From: Alcaligenaceae bacterium
Lineage (GTDB): Bacteria; Pseudomonadota; Gammaproteobacteria; Burkholderiales; Burkholderiaceae_B
Direction of reading: 5' to 3'
DNA length: 64,000 nucleotides
Assembly: GCA_013416395.1 (NCBI GenBank)
Contig: JACCEP010000003.1
Coordinates: 496,001 to 560,000, forward strand
The translations under genes and the position numbers were made by a program. The number at the start of each line of letters is the position of its first letter. Position 1 is the first letter of the stretch. The notes under the pieces were generated by a model. That model saw only the letters and a program-made list of their open reading frames with translations. It ran no database searches and was not told where the DNA came from. Below are positions 25,805-36,359 of this stretch, piece after piece.

Positions 25805-26659
25805 TTGTTTAGTTACCGACACGCATTTCACGCAGGCAACCACGCCGACGTGCTCAAGCATGCCATCTTTGTACAGATTCTTGATTACTTCAATCGCAAA
25901 GACACGCCGTACTGGGTTATCGACACACATGCGGGTGCCGGCATCTACGACTTGCGCAGTGAGTGGGCACTTAAAAACGGCGAATTCTCCGAGGGCCTGG
26001 ATCTCATTCTGGCAGCACAAACCCCGCCACCCATGATCCAGCGCTACGTACAAGCGATTGAGCAATGCAACCCCGACGGTATGGCCAATTACTACCCCGG
26101 CTCGCCCTGGCTGGCGCTACGAGCCTTGCGCCGTGGCGATCGCCTGCGTCTGTTCGAAATGCACCCCAGCGAAAACGAAGTACTTCAGCAAAACCTTGCT
26201 CTAGAAGAACGGCAGGCGCAGCGGCAAACTACCGTTTATATGGAAGACGGGTTTAATGGTCTTAAAGGCCAATTGCCGCCGGCACCCCGGCGTGGCATTA
26301 CCATTATTGACCCTTCGTATGAAGACAAACATGATTACCGTGACACCCTAAAAGCCTTGCGCGAAGGCCTTAAGCGCTTCGCCACCGGCTGTTTTGTCAT
26401 CTGGTACCCACTGGTGCAGCGGCCCGAGGCAAAAGAGCTTCAGCGCACCCTCACGCGTCTTGCTGTCGATGGCCTTAACGCGACACTTACGGTGCGCAAA
26501 CCTGCCGAAGACGGCTTTGGCCTGCACGGCAGCGGCATGTTTATCGTCAACCCACCGTGGACACTGCACGCTGAGCTTGAAGCCACCCTGCCCTGGCTGG
26601 TCAAAACGCTGAAACAAGACGAACACGGTAGCTTTACGCTGACCCGTAATCAAAAATAA
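25805..26659 (+). CDS. rlmJ: 23S rRNA (adenine(2030)-N6)-methyltransferase
   Basis: A 284-residue SAM-dependent enzyme that methylates A2030 of 23S rRNA. It begins FSYRHAFHAGNHADVLKH, nearly identical to the start of E. coli RlmJ, with the SAM loop DTHAGAGIYDL and the lid helix segment YPGSPWLALRALR. The start codon is TTG at 25805, preceded by AGGAG at 25795-25799; no ATG fits. The catalytic tetrad reads DPSY (IIDPSYEDKHDY), where most N6-adenine methyltransferases have DPPY. The rest of the motif is intact, so activity is still likely. It follows ugpQ by about 110 bp. Confidence 0.93.
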   Translation: MFSYRHAFHAGNHADVLKHAIFVQILDYFNRKDTPYWVIDTHAGAGIYDLRSEWALKNGEFSEGLDLILAAQTPPPMIQRYVQAIEQCNPDGMANYYPGSPWLALRALRRGDRLRLFEMHPSENEVLQQNLALEERQAQRQTTVYMEDGFNGLKGQLPPAPRRGITIIDPSYEDKHDYRDTLKALREGLKRFATGCFVIWYPLVQRPEAKELQRTLTRLAVDGLNATLTVRKPAEDGFGLHGSGMFIVNPPWTLHAELEATLPWLVKTLKQDEHGSFTLTRNQK

Positions 26660-26667
26660 ACCACACA

Positions 26668-26700
26668 GTGCCAGCTCGCGACATACCCTGCGGCTGGCAC
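26668..26700 (+). terminator. Hairpin after rlmJ
   Basis: An 8-bp stem (GTGCCAGC/GCTGGCAC) with a 17-nt loop begins 8 bp after the rlmJ stop and is followed by CTTTATCT. It is a moderate terminator candidate. Confidence 0.55.
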
Positions 26701-26878
26701 CTTTATCTCATCTGGCTTGTTGCCGCCATTAGCGCCAAAGAAAAAAACAAGGCTGCAGCATGCTGGCGCCAGACTCAGCAGTCTTGACCGCCCAGGCTTG
26801 CTGCGCATCGGTTCTCAACACATGTAGTCGGATTTTGGTAGGCTAGAGGTGCCCTCCTCAACACAGAGCACGTACGCC

Positions 26879-28810
26879 ATGACCGAATCCGTTACATCCC
26901 CCACAGACCGTGCCGCGCTCGGGCAAAACAGCCAGGCCATTCTGGCCTTCCTTTTGCAGTTTGCCCCCTTTCAGCATATGGAAGCTGCGCACTGCATGTA
27001 CATAATTGAAAAGGGTTTGCTGCGCTTTTATGCTGCGGGCGACATTATCACGCAGGCCTCAGATGGGCCCGCCTCGCACTGGTTTCTGATCCGGCAAGGG
27101 CTGGTTACGGGCCGGCGCAGTGATCCGCACAACAACACCCATACCGAAGAACTTTTGCTGTCGGCAGGCGATAGTTTTCCGATGGCTGCTCTGGTGGGCG
27201 AACGCCCCACCCGCACCACCTATCTGGCCAGCGAAGATACGTTCTGCCTGGTGCTTGATCGCAATGCCTTCGCACAGTTGCTGAAAGTATCAGAACCGTT
27301 TCGCGCCTTTGCCCTGCACGGCGTAAGCAGCCTTCTCGGTGAACTGCAACTGCAAGTACAGGCACAAGCCCAAGCCAGCCTTGGCGCGCACTATTCGCTG
27401 ACAGCCCCTGTGTCCGAGTTGGCGCTGCGCAACCCCGTCACCTGCACGCCCGATGAATCGCTGCGGCAGGCTGTGCAAACCATGCATGCCCATCAGGTCG
27501 GCAGCGTGGTTATTGTCGATCATCGTCACGCACCCGTCGGTATCTTTACCTTGCGCGACCTGCGGCGGGTGATTGCGGACAGCACGCTGTCGCTAAATAC
27601 ACCTGTCTCTTCGCTGATGACGCCAGATCCTATCGCAGTGGCCCCCGACGCAAGCCTGTTTGACGCCGCCCTGACCATGGCCGAACACCATATTGCCCAC
27701 GTGTGTGTCACCAACAACGGCTTACTGGTGGGCGTGCTGTCTGAGCGCGATCTGTTTGCGCTGCAGCGGGTTGATCTTGTGCACCTGGCGCGCGCCATAC
27801 GTCAGGCAGATAGCCTGGATGCGCTTGAGCGCCATCGTGCGGGGCTGCCACGCCTGGTCGATTCCATGCTGGCACATGGTGCTGACGCTGGTCAGATTAC
27901 ACGCATGATTACCCAACTGAACGATCACACGACCTCGCGGGTGATCGAGTTGGTGCTCAAAGAACAAGGCGACCCGGGGTTTGACTTTGCATGGCTTGTA
28001 TTCGGCAGCCAGGCAAGGGGCGAGCAAGCCTTGGTAACCGATCAGGACAACGCCATCATTTTTCAGGCCGACTCCGACGACGACGCCAATGCAAAACGAA
28101 ATATCCTGCTGCCTATTGCGCAGGCCATAAACCAGGCGCTTGACCGCTGTGGGCTGACATTGTGTCGTGGCAACATCATGGCAGGCAACCCAGACCTGTG
28201 TCTGTCCGCAACGGAGTGGCGTCGCCGCTTTGACGGCATTATCCGCTCACCCAAACCTGCCCAAATTCTAGAAGCTTCAATATTTTTTGACCTGCGGCGT
28301 CTGTGGGGAAAAGATTGTGGTTTTGAGGGGCTGCAACAGCACCTGCTGGCCGAGGTCGCCGACCACCCTGATTTTCAGCGCTTGCTGGCGCAGGCCGCCT
28401 TCCAGTACCCGCCTGCGCCAGGCGCCATGCGCACATGGTTGGCCAAAGCCATGGGCGGGCCGGGCCCTGAACTTGACCTTAAACGTCACGGTTTAGCTCC
28501 CTTTACCGATGCCATTCGTGTACTGGCACTTGCCGCAGGTATTCCGAACGCGTGCACCCACGAGCGCCTGCAAAGGCTGGCCGCCTTTAAGATCATTAAA
28601 CCTGACGATGCTACGGCGTGGTCTGAAGCCTGCCGCTACTTGCAACTAATACGGCTGCAACTGCATCAACGGCAGGCAAAACAGCAGGAAGCTCCCAGCA
28701 ACATCTTGCAGGTAGACCACCTCAACAACCTTCAGCGCCGCATGTTGCGCGAAGCCTTGCGTCAGGTGCGTCATGCTCAAGCCCTGTTGGCCTACAGATA
28801 TCGCCTGTAA
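26879..28810 (+). CDS. cNMP-binding / CBS / DUF294 nucleotidyltransferase-like protein
   Basis: A 643-residue cytoplasmic multi-domain protein. In order it has a cyclic-nucleotide-binding-like domain (about residues 15-135), two CBS motifs (about 175-285; VGSVVIVDHRHAPVGIFTLR and HIAHVCVTNNGLLVGVLSER), a nucleotidyltransferase-like DUF294 domain with FGSQARGEQALVTDQDN, and a C-terminal helical substrate-binding domain. The GS-x-ARGE motif and nearby Asp suggest an intact nucleotidyltransferase site. Such proteins are usually treated as signal-sensing nucleotidyltransferases, often near acetate metabolism genes, but their substrate is unknown. A GTG at 26849 is an alternative start. The exonuclease gene follows 12 bp later, so the two form an operon. 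Confidence 0.85.
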   Translation: MTESVTSPTDRAALGQNSQAILAFLLQFAPFQHMEAAHCMYIIEKGLLRFYAAGDIITQASDGPASHWFLIRQGLVTGRRSDPHNNTHTEELLLSAGDSFPMAALVGERPTRTTYLASEDTFCLVLDRNAFAQLLKVSEPFRAFALHGVSSLLGELQLQVQAQAQASLGAHYSLTAPVSELALRNPVTCTPDESLRQAVQTMHAHQVGSVVIVDHRHAPVGIFTLRDLRRVIADSTLSLNTPVSSLMTPDPIAVAPDASLFDAALTMAEHHIAHVCVTNNGLLVGVLSERDLFALQRVDLVHLARAIRQADSLDALERHRAGLPRLVDSMLAHGADAGQITRMITQLNDHTTSRVIELVLKEQGDPGFDFAWLVFGSQARGEQALVTDQDNAIIFQADSDDDANAKRNILLPIAQAINQALDRCGLTLCRGNIMAGNPDLCLSATEWRRRFDGIIRSPKPAQILEASIFFDLRRLWGKDCGFEGLQQHLLAEVADHPDFQRLLAQAAFQYPPAPGAMRTWLAKAMGGPGPELDLKRHGLAPFTDAIRVLALAAGIPNACTHERLQRLAAFKIIKPDDATAWSEACRYLQLIRLQLHQRQAKQQEAPSNILQVDHLNNLQRRMLREALRQVRHAQALLAYRYRL

Positions 28811-28822
28811 TGGAGCTTTGAG

Positions 28823-29587
28823 ATGAGTGTATGGAACCGCTTGCGCAATCGACTGTGGCGCCCTGCCCCCCACGCTGATACCAGTGCAGAGGCGGTCCAA
28901 CAACGCGACATGACACTTATGCTCAAGCAGTTGGCACGTGAAGCGGCGCCCGCCCGTCTGGGGCCGGGCAGCACCCTGTCAGGGCAAGGCCTGATCGTGT
29001 TTGATCTGGAGACTACGGGGCTTGATACGCGCCGCGATGAAGTTTTGTCCGTCGGTGCCGTCACGCTCGATAATCAGGCTATTTGCCTGGGCGATACATT
29101 CAGCCGTATTCTGGCGACACCAACGGCGCTTGACCCCGACAACCAACTGATACACGGTCTTACCCGCCACGATCTGGAGCACGGAACACCACCGCAGCAG
29201 GCTCTTGTCGATTTACTGCGCTACGCCTCGGGCAGGGTGTGGCTGGCCTACCACGCAGAATTTGACCGACGCATGCTGCGAAGAGCCATGATGCAATGGC
29301 TCGGCATTCGCTTTGACCCAGCCCCGCTTGATCTCGCCGAATTGGCTCCCATGTTGTGCCCGGGCATGGTCGCGCCAGCTGATGGCCTGGATGGCTGGCT
29401 ACACGCGTTCAAAATAGATGTTTGCGCACGGCATGACGCCGCCGTCGATGCAATGGTTACTGCTGAGCTTGCGCTGATACTGCTGACGCGCGCCAGGCAG
29501 CAAGGTTATGAGAATTGGGGCCAGCTAAATCAGGCGCGCCAGCGCTGGCGGCGGCAACAATTACACCCGGACGGCCCCATGGGCTGA
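28823..29587 (+). CDS. DEDDh 3'-5' exonuclease (DNA polymerase III epsilon-like)
   Basis: A 254-residue exonuclease of the DnaQ superfamily. Catalytic residues are visible: Asp61 and Glu63 in IVFDLETTGLD, the second motif VWLAYHAEFDRRML, and the third motif HDAAVDA near residue 207. The first 50 residues are basic and have no assigned fold. It is coupled to the DUF294 protein gene (12-bp gap), a pairing seen in other proteobacteria. It is not the replicative epsilon subunit: the N-terminal extension and operon partner differ. Substrate is unknown. Confidence 0.87.
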   Translation: MSVWNRLRNRLWRPAPHADTSAEAVQQRDMTLMLKQLAREAAPARLGPGSTLSGQGLIVFDLETTGLDTRRDEVLSVGAVTLDNQAICLGDTFSRILATPTALDPDNQLIHGLTRHDLEHGTPPQQALVDLLRYASGRVWLAYHAEFDRRMLRRAMMQWLGIRFDPAPLDLAELAPMLCPGMVAPADGLDGWLHAFKIDVCARHDAAVDAMVTAELALILLTRARQQGYENWGQLNQARQRWRRQQLHPDGPMG

Positions 29588-29651
29588 CCGGGTTGCGACG
29601 GATTATATTGTTGTTAAACAGGCAAGTTGCTACACAAGCAAATGCCGCCCT

Positions 29652-29820
29652 GATCAAAGCACAGCATTACTTGCGCACGCACGCGCAACCCGATCAGAGC
29701 AAGCGCTCAATTTCTCATAAAGCCCGGGCAACGTGATCAGAGTAAGTGCTCGTTTTTTCACAAAGCCCACCCTCTATGATCAGAGAAAGCGCTCGTTTTC
29801 TTTCATGTAGCGCCACTTGC
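29652..29820. repeat. 43-bp tandem units in register with the 3' end of the RluF-like gene
   Basis: GATCA anchors occur at 29652, 29692, 29735 and 29778. The unit at 29778 lies over the last codons and stop of the pseudouridine synthase gene (GATCAGAGAAAGCGCTCG). Units at 29735 and 29692 repeat it with few changes (GATCAGAGTAAGTGCTCG, GATCAGAGCAAGCGCTCA) and share TCAYAAAGCCC further along. The unit at 29652 is strongly decayed. Confidence 0.85.
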
Positions 29821-30514
29821 CCGGAGGTAAGTCACCCAGCACCACATTGCCCATGCGTACGCGCTTAAGGCCCACAACCTTGAGCCCCACCATCTCGCAC
29901 ATACGGCGGATCTGGCGTTTTTTGCCTTCGCGCAACAGAAAATGCAACTGATCTTCGTTTTGCCAGCTTACCTTTGCCGGACGCAATGTCGAGCCATCCA
30001 TAGAAAGACCATGGTGAAGAAGTGCCAGACCATTATGGGCAATTTTGCCCTGCACCCTCACCAGATATTCTTTTTCGACCTCGGAGTCTTCACCCACCAG
30101 TTGCCGTGCAATACGCCCGTCTTGGGTTAGCACCAGTAAGCCAGTGGAATCGATATCAAGCCGCCCTGCTGGGGCCAGGCCGCGCAAATGCATGGGCTCA
30201 AACGAAATGGGCGCATGATCGCCACGGTAGCGGGTGGCTGCCGAGATCAGCGACGCCGCATTGCGGTAGCCCTGCTCGGCTTGGCCCGACACGTAGCCCA
30301 CGGGCTTATGCAGCAAGATGGTAACGCGTGCAGTCTGGCGGCGCTGAGCCTGTCGTTCGAGGGTGATTTTTTGGTTTGGCCAGGCTTTGCTGCCCAGTTC
30401 AGACACCACCTCACCGTCGACCCGCACCCAGCCTCGTTCGATATAGCTGTCGGCTTCGCGACGTGAGCACAGCCCTTGTTGGGCCATAATTTTTGAAATT
30501 CGGATTTTTTCCAT
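29780..30514 (-). CDS. RNA pseudouridine synthase, RsuA/RluB/RluF family
   Basis: A 244-residue enzyme that isomerises a specific uridine in rRNA. An N-terminal S4 RNA-binding domain (RISKIMAQQGLCSRREADSY) precedes the catalytic domain with motif GRLDIDSTGLLVLTQDG, whose first Asp is the nucleophile, and the C-terminal GKKRQIRRMCEMVGLKVVGL. The last part, GNVVLGDLPPGKWR, is closest to RluF as I recall it, so U2604 of 23S rRNA is the likeliest target, but RluB-type or RsuA-type specificity is not excluded. Its 3' end is the apparent source of a tandem repeat downstream. Confidence 0.85.
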   Translation of the reverse strand: MEKIRISKIMAQQGLCSRREADSYIERGWVRVDGEVVSELGSKAWPNQKITLERQAQRRQTARVTILLHKPVGYVSGQAEQGYRNAASLISAATRYRGDHAPISFEPMHLRGLAPAGRLDIDSTGLLVLTQDGRIARQLVGEDSEVEKEYLVRVQGKIAHNGLALLHHGLSMDGSTLRPAKVSWQNEDQLHFLLREGKKRQIRRMCEMVGLKVVGLKRVRMGNVVLGDLPPGKWRYMKENERFL

Positions 30515-30558
30515 GACGAGATTTTAGTCTTTCTTCGCGATACGCGATAATACGGCTC

Positions 30559-31155
30559 ATGCAATTACACCCGCCGCCCAATAGCGACTGGCACGAACTG
30601 CCATCGCCTTCATTTACTCACCAGCAAAAACACTGGCTGTTTCGTCCCGGCGCGCTAACCGCCGGCCTTCGTCGCCTCGGAAGCGTACAACTGCGCGTTT
30701 CACGCGAGTTTTCCGAAGGTTTACGCCCCGAAGAGGCATGGATGCTGCAGGTACCAGCCCACACACCCATATGGGTGCGAGAGATCATTATGTCGGTCAA
30801 CGGTATCGACAGTGTATTCGCCCGCAGCTTTACGCCGCTACCGGCATCGCACGGCCTGTGGCAAGGCATGCGGCGCCTGCGCACTCGGCCGCTGGCCGAC
30901 ATGCTATACCACGACCCGCAAATATTGCGTTCCCCGTTTTTTGCCTGCCGCCTGCGCGAACAAGCCCCGCTTTATCACACAGCGCGCCATATTCTTGGGC
31001 CCGATTGCCCGCCAGCCCAAAAAACACTGGCTCGATGTTCTGTTTTTTGGCGGGCCGGCAGCCCTTTATTGGTCGCCGAGGGGTTTTTGCCCGAATTCTG
31101 GGCGTTGGCTGCCAAAGCAACCTACCACCAGGGCCTGACTAAGCGTTCAGTGTAA
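30559..31155 (+). CDS. ubiC: Chorismate--pyruvate lyase
   Basis: A 198-residue enzyme that removes pyruvate from chorismate to give 4-hydroxybenzoate, the first committed step of ubiquinone synthesis. Family features are WVREIIMSVNG, the segment ARSFTPLPASHGLWQGMRRL with RTRPLADMLYHDP, and the C-terminal RCSVFWRAGSPLLVAEGFLP containing the conserved Glu. It diverges from the RluF-like gene with a 44-bp gap and converges on glnB. No ubiA follows. Confidence 0.88.
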   Translation: MQLHPPPNSDWHELPSPSFTHQQKHWLFRPGALTAGLRRLGSVQLRVSREFSEGLRPEEAWMLQVPAHTPIWVREIIMSVNGIDSVFARSFTPLPASHGLWQGMRRLRTRPLADMLYHDPQILRSPFFACRLREQAPLYHTARHILGPDCPPAQKTLARCSVFWRAGSPLLVAEGFLPEFWALAAKATYHQGLTKRSV

Positions 31156-31204
31156 ACAGCCCGAGCGCGGCATCTGGACGAACGGGGCCTCGCCACGCTG
31201 TATT

Positions 31205-32886
<1,682 letters not shown>

Positions 32887-32983
32887 AATCCAGATAGAGA
32901 AAGCTACCGTGAAGCAGCCAAAACAGCCTTGTAAATCAATGGCCCATACTATAACTGAGCGTGTCCCTTATAATTTCAGCACT

Positions 32984-34417
32984 ATGGAAAAAAATACGTC
33001 TTCAGACCTGCAAAATCAATTTGCAAACAAGGCGCAGGCCTGGTCCGCCCGCTTTTCAGAACCCGTCTCCGATCTGGTCAAACGCTATACCGCGTCAGTT
33101 AACTTTGATCAGCGCATGGCGGCCGTCGATATCCAGGGCTCACTCGCCCACGCCGAAATGCTGGCGGCGGTCGGCGTTATCAGCGAAGAAGACAGGGCTT
33201 CCATTGAAAAAGGCATGGTCACTGTCTTGCAAGAAATTGAAGCGGGCAACTTTGAGTGGTCTATAGACCTCGAAGACGTACACCTCAATATTGAAAAACG
33301 CCTGGTCGAGCTTATCGGCGATGCCGGCAAACGGCTGCACACAGGCCGCTCGCGCAATGATCAGGTTGCCACCGATATCCGTCTCTGGCTGCGCGGCGAA
33401 ATCGACATTACCATCGATTTGCTGCGCCAACTGCGTCAAAAGCTGGCCGGGCTCGCGCTTGAGCACGCCGACACGATCATGCCCGGCTTCACGCACCTGC
33501 AGGTGGCACAGCCTGTAACCTTCGGGCACCATGTGCTTGCCTATGCCGAAATGTTTGGCCGCGACGCAGAGCGCCTGGCTGACTGCCGCAAGCGGGTAAA
33601 CCGCCTGCCACTTGGCGCTGCCGCGCTGGCGGGTACTTCATACCCTATTGATCGTGAGCGCGTGGCTCGTACCCTGGGCTTTGACGGCGTGTGCCGCAAC
33701 TCGCTCGATGCCGTGTCCGACCGCGATTTCGCCATCGAATTCTGCGCAGCGGCTGCGCTTGTCATGGTGCATATATCGCGTCTGTCAGAAGAACTGGTGC
33801 TGTGGATGAGCCCACGTGTGGGCTTTATTGATCTGGCCGACCGTTTCTGCACGGGCAGTTCCATCATGCCGCAAAAAAAGAACCCCGATGTTCCCGAGCT
33901 TGCACGTGGCAAGACAGGCCGCGTTAACGGCCATCTTATCGCCCTGCTTACCCTCATGAAGGGCCAGCCTCTTGCCTACAACAAAGACAACCAAGAAGAT
34001 AAAGAGGGTCTGTTCGATGCCGCCGACACCATACGCGACACGCTGACTATTTTTGTAGACATGGTTGGCGGCATACGCGTCAAGGCCGACGCCATGCGCG
34101 CGGCTGCATTGCAGGGCTTTGCCACGGCCACCGACCTCGCCGACTACCTGGTAAAAAAAGGTACGCCATTTCGCGATGCCCACGAAACAGTGGCGCACGC
34201 CGTGCGCGCCTGCGAAGAAAAAGGCTGTGATCTGGCTGACCTGTCTTTGCCCGAGCTTCAGGCTTTTCACCCTGCCATCGAGGATGACATCTACGGTGTT
34301 CTTACACTCGAAGGCTCAGTGGCTGCCCGCAAACATATAGGTGGCACGGCCCCCGAACGAGTGCGCATTGAAGCGGGGCGCCTTCTGGCCGAGACCGCAG
34401 CCCAAGCAAACTTGTAG
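32984..34417 (+). CDS. argH: Argininosuccinate lyase
   Basis: A 477-residue enzyme that splits argininosuccinate into arginine and fumarate, the last step of arginine synthesis. The superfamily signature [16 protein letters not shown] is present, as are [13 protein letters not shown] and the catalytic-region [11 protein letters not shown]. The start at 32984 ([16 protein letters not shown]) gives normal family length; the longer frame to 32849 overlaps the divergent promoter. The promoter region is shared with the YbdG-like gene. It is followed by a hairpin and a repeat region. Confidence 0.96.
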   Translation: MEKNTSSDLQNQFANKAQAWSARFSEPVSDLVKRYTASVNFDQRMAAVDIQGSLAHAEMLAAVGVISEEDRASIEKGMVTVLQEIEAGNFEWSIDLEDVHLNIEKRLVELIGDAGKRLHTGRSRNDQVATDIRLWLRGEIDITIDLLRQLRQKLAGLALEHADTIMPGFTHLQVAQPVTFGHHVLAYAEMFGRDAERLADCRKRVNRLPLGAAALAGTSYPIDRERVARTLGFDGVCRNSLDAVSDRDFAIEFCAAAALVMVHISRLSEELVLWMSPRVGFIDLADRFCTGSSIMPQKKNPDVPELARGKTGRVNGHLIALLTLMKGQPLAYNKDNQEDKEGLFDAADTIRDTLTIFVDMVGGIRVKADAMRAAALQGFATATDLADYLVKKGTPFRDAHETVAHAVRACEEKGCDLADLSLPELQAFHPAIEDDIYGVLTLEGSVAARKHIGGTAPERVRIEAGRLLAETAAQANL

Positions 34418-34539
34418 TCTTATGGCCTGACAGCCCGGCCCCTGCAAGCAACATTCCAACGTGTGAGACCACTGTCCAACACTAAGGAAGTGCTTAAAGG
34501 GGCCAAGTTTTAACTATTTAAGTTGCTGCCGCGACAACC

Positions 34540-34576
34540 GCTGAAATTATTAATTTCAGCGTTACAGTTTTTTCAG
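34540..34576 (+). terminator. Candidate terminator of argH
   Basis: GCTGAAATTA and its complement form a 10-bp inverted repeat around a single base (about 8 bp usable with a 5-nt loop). A T-run follows about 7 nt later, 123 bp after the argH stop. Confidence 0.5.
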
Positions 34577-34700
34577 TTTCAGTTTCAGTTTCAGTTTCAA
34601 TTACCGCTACTGTTCCTGTTCCCGTACCTGGTCCCGTACCTGGTCCCGTAGCTGTACCTATTGCTCTTGCTGCTGTTCCTGCTGCTACCCCATTGCTGCA
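34571..34700. repeat. Hexamer array TTTCAG grading into 12-bp units
   Basis: TTTCAG occurs four times in tandem (34571-34594), then TTTCAA. After that come GTTCCTGTTCCC-like and GTACCTGGTCCC units (the last twice exactly), then GCTGCTGTTCCT-like sequence. Every step keeps a period of 6 or 12 bp. Confidence 0.75.
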
Positions 34701-34810
34701 GCGCCCGCCATACTTTTCATGCCATGCGGCGCCGCTTTCCTGCTCGTCTGACGGTATGCACTCATGGCAAAATGCCCGCAGGCATGCACTATTTTCCGAG
34801 CCACACTACG

Positions 34811-36124
34811 TCAGGCTTCAAATACAGCGATCGACTCCACATGCCCTGTGTGCGGAAACATATTGATCACGCCTGCACCTCGCAAACGGTACCCTCCCTC
34901 GTGCACGAGTATGCCAGCATCACGCGCAAGCGTCGCAGGGCTGCAGGAGACGTACACAATGCGACTGGGGCGCTCATCTGCACGCAGGGCTGACAATGCC
35001 CGCGCAACGGCTTCAGCGCCGTCTCGCGGTGGGTCAATAAGCATACGGTCAAAGTGCCCGAGATCCCGCAACCATTGCACGTCAACTTCAAACAGATTGA
35101 GTGTGGCAAAGCGCATTTTTTCTTCAAGGCCATTCTGGCGGGCAGCTTCAAGCGCACGCTCCGTCAATTGATCGCTGCCCTCAATGCCCACAACTTGCGC
35201 TGCTCGTGTAGCCAGAGGCAATGAAAAATTACCGAGGCCACAGAACAGATCGGCCACGCGATCCGTGGGCTGGACGTCGAGCAGACCCAACGCCCGTGAA
35301 ATCAGCAATCGGTTGATATGGTAATTAACCTGGGTGAAGTCGGTAGGTCGATAGGCCATGCGCAGGCCAAATTCTGGCAAGGTATACGCCAGCCTGTCGG
35401 CATCTGCCCTCTCGAGCGGGTGTACGGTTTCAGGGCCTTTGGCCTGCAACCACCAGCTTACGCCATGGCCTTGGCCAAAGGCACGCAGCAAAGTAATGTC
35501 GTCGGCCGTTAGCGGCTCCATATGGCGCAACACCAGGGCGATGGTCTCGTCTCCGACCGCAACCTCAATTTGCGGAATGCGCTCAGGTTGCGACAAGGCA
35601 CCAACCAGCTCGCGCAAAGGCATTAATAGCGCCGAAACCTGAGGTGGCAACACCAGGCACTGCTCCATGTCGGTCACATAGCTGCCGCGTTTTTCACGAA
35701 AGCCGACAAGCACTTTGCCTTTTTTACGCACACTGCGTACCGAGAGACGTGCACGATAGCGATAACCGAAGTTGGGCCCGCGCATGGGCGGAAATATTTG
35801 AGCCGCGCGCACTTTGCCGATATGCCCCAGAGCATCTTCAAGTACTCGCTGCTTAACGGCCACCTGGGCCGCCGGTTCGAGATGCTGCATGGCACAGCCA
35901 CCACATATGCCAAAATACGGACAGGGAGGCGTTACACGCTGAGAAGAAGGCCTGAGAATCCTCTCGACCCTGGCCGTATCATACGACGGCTTGCTGCGCA
36001 CTGTATGCGCCAGCACCCGCTCGCCGGGCAAAGCACCATCAACAAAAACGACCTTGCCGTCACGGTGGCTAACACCGCGACCATCAAGGTCAAGCGATTC
36101 AATTTCAAGTACATCGAGTGTCAT
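34811..36124 (-). CDS. rlmD: 23S rRNA (uracil(1939)-C5)-methyltransferase
   Basis: A 437-residue SAM-dependent enzyme that methylates U1939 of 23S rRNA. It has an N-terminal TRAM domain ([20 protein letters not shown]), the iron-sulfur cysteines in [16 protein letters not shown] plus a fourth Cys in DMEQCLVLP, the SAM motif [16 protein letters not shown], and the catalytic Cys in [13 protein letters not shown]. All features of RlmD/RumA are intact. It lies beyond a Spy-like gene and an exonuclease gene from the nlpD-pcm-surE cluster, on the same strand. Confidence 0.94.
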   Translation of the reverse strand: MTLDVLEIESLDLDGRGVSHRDGKVVFVDGALPGERVLAHTVRSKPSYDTARVERILRPSSQRVTPPCPYFGICGGCAMQHLEPAAQVAVKQRVLEDALGHIGKVRAAQIFPPMRGPNFGYRYRARLSVRSVRKKGKVLVGFREKRGSYVTDMEQCLVLPPQVSALLMPLRELVGALSQPERIPQIEVAVGDETIALVLRHMEPLTADDITLLRAFGQGHGVSWWLQAKGPETVHPLERADADRLAYTLPEFGLRMAYRPTDFTQVNYHINRLLISRALGLLDVQPTDRVADLFCGLGNFSLPLATRAAQVVGIEGSDQLTERALEAARQNGLEEKMRFATLNLFEVDVQWLRDLGHFDRMLIDPPRDGAEAVARALSALRADERPSRIVYVSCSPATLARDAGILVHEGGYRLRGAGVINMFPHTGHVESIAVFEA

Positions 36125-36237
36125 GGTTAGGGAGTCCGCAAATCAAGGGACGAATTTTGACACCGTATGCCAGGCAAGTCGAGTCAGGAACGTTATTTGA
36201 CGTGCTTGCGGGCGTAATATAACTGTTGCCTGCTGAA

Positions 36238-36275
36238 CCAAAACCCGGCTCGCTGTGACACGAGCCGGGTTTTGG
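36238..36275. terminator. 15-bp hairpin terminator between the Spy-like gene and rlmD
   Basis: CCAAAACCCGGCTCG and its exact complement flank an 8-nt loop. Because the stem ends in A/T runs it can act in either direction. It lies 85 bp after the Spy-like gene and before the rlmD start. Confidence 0.8.
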
Positions 36276-36359
36276 TCTGATCTGGTACGGAGCAAGCCGC
36301 ACCAGGATGTCAGAAACGATTAGCGCTCAACCGAATTCTGGCTAAACAGCCAAAAGCAC

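Larger units (their letters stand above)
34418..34810. other. 393-bp gap between argH and rlmD
   Basis: Two convergent genes end here. The gap holds a hairpin at 34540-34560 and a low-complexity array at 34571-34700. The rest shows no gene with a family-like sequence; the open frames in it are low-complexity. Confidence 0.55.

Noticed and set aside
34661-34993. 110-codon frame after argH
   Set aside because: It reads from the low-complexity array into the antisense of rlmD and has no conserved sequence.
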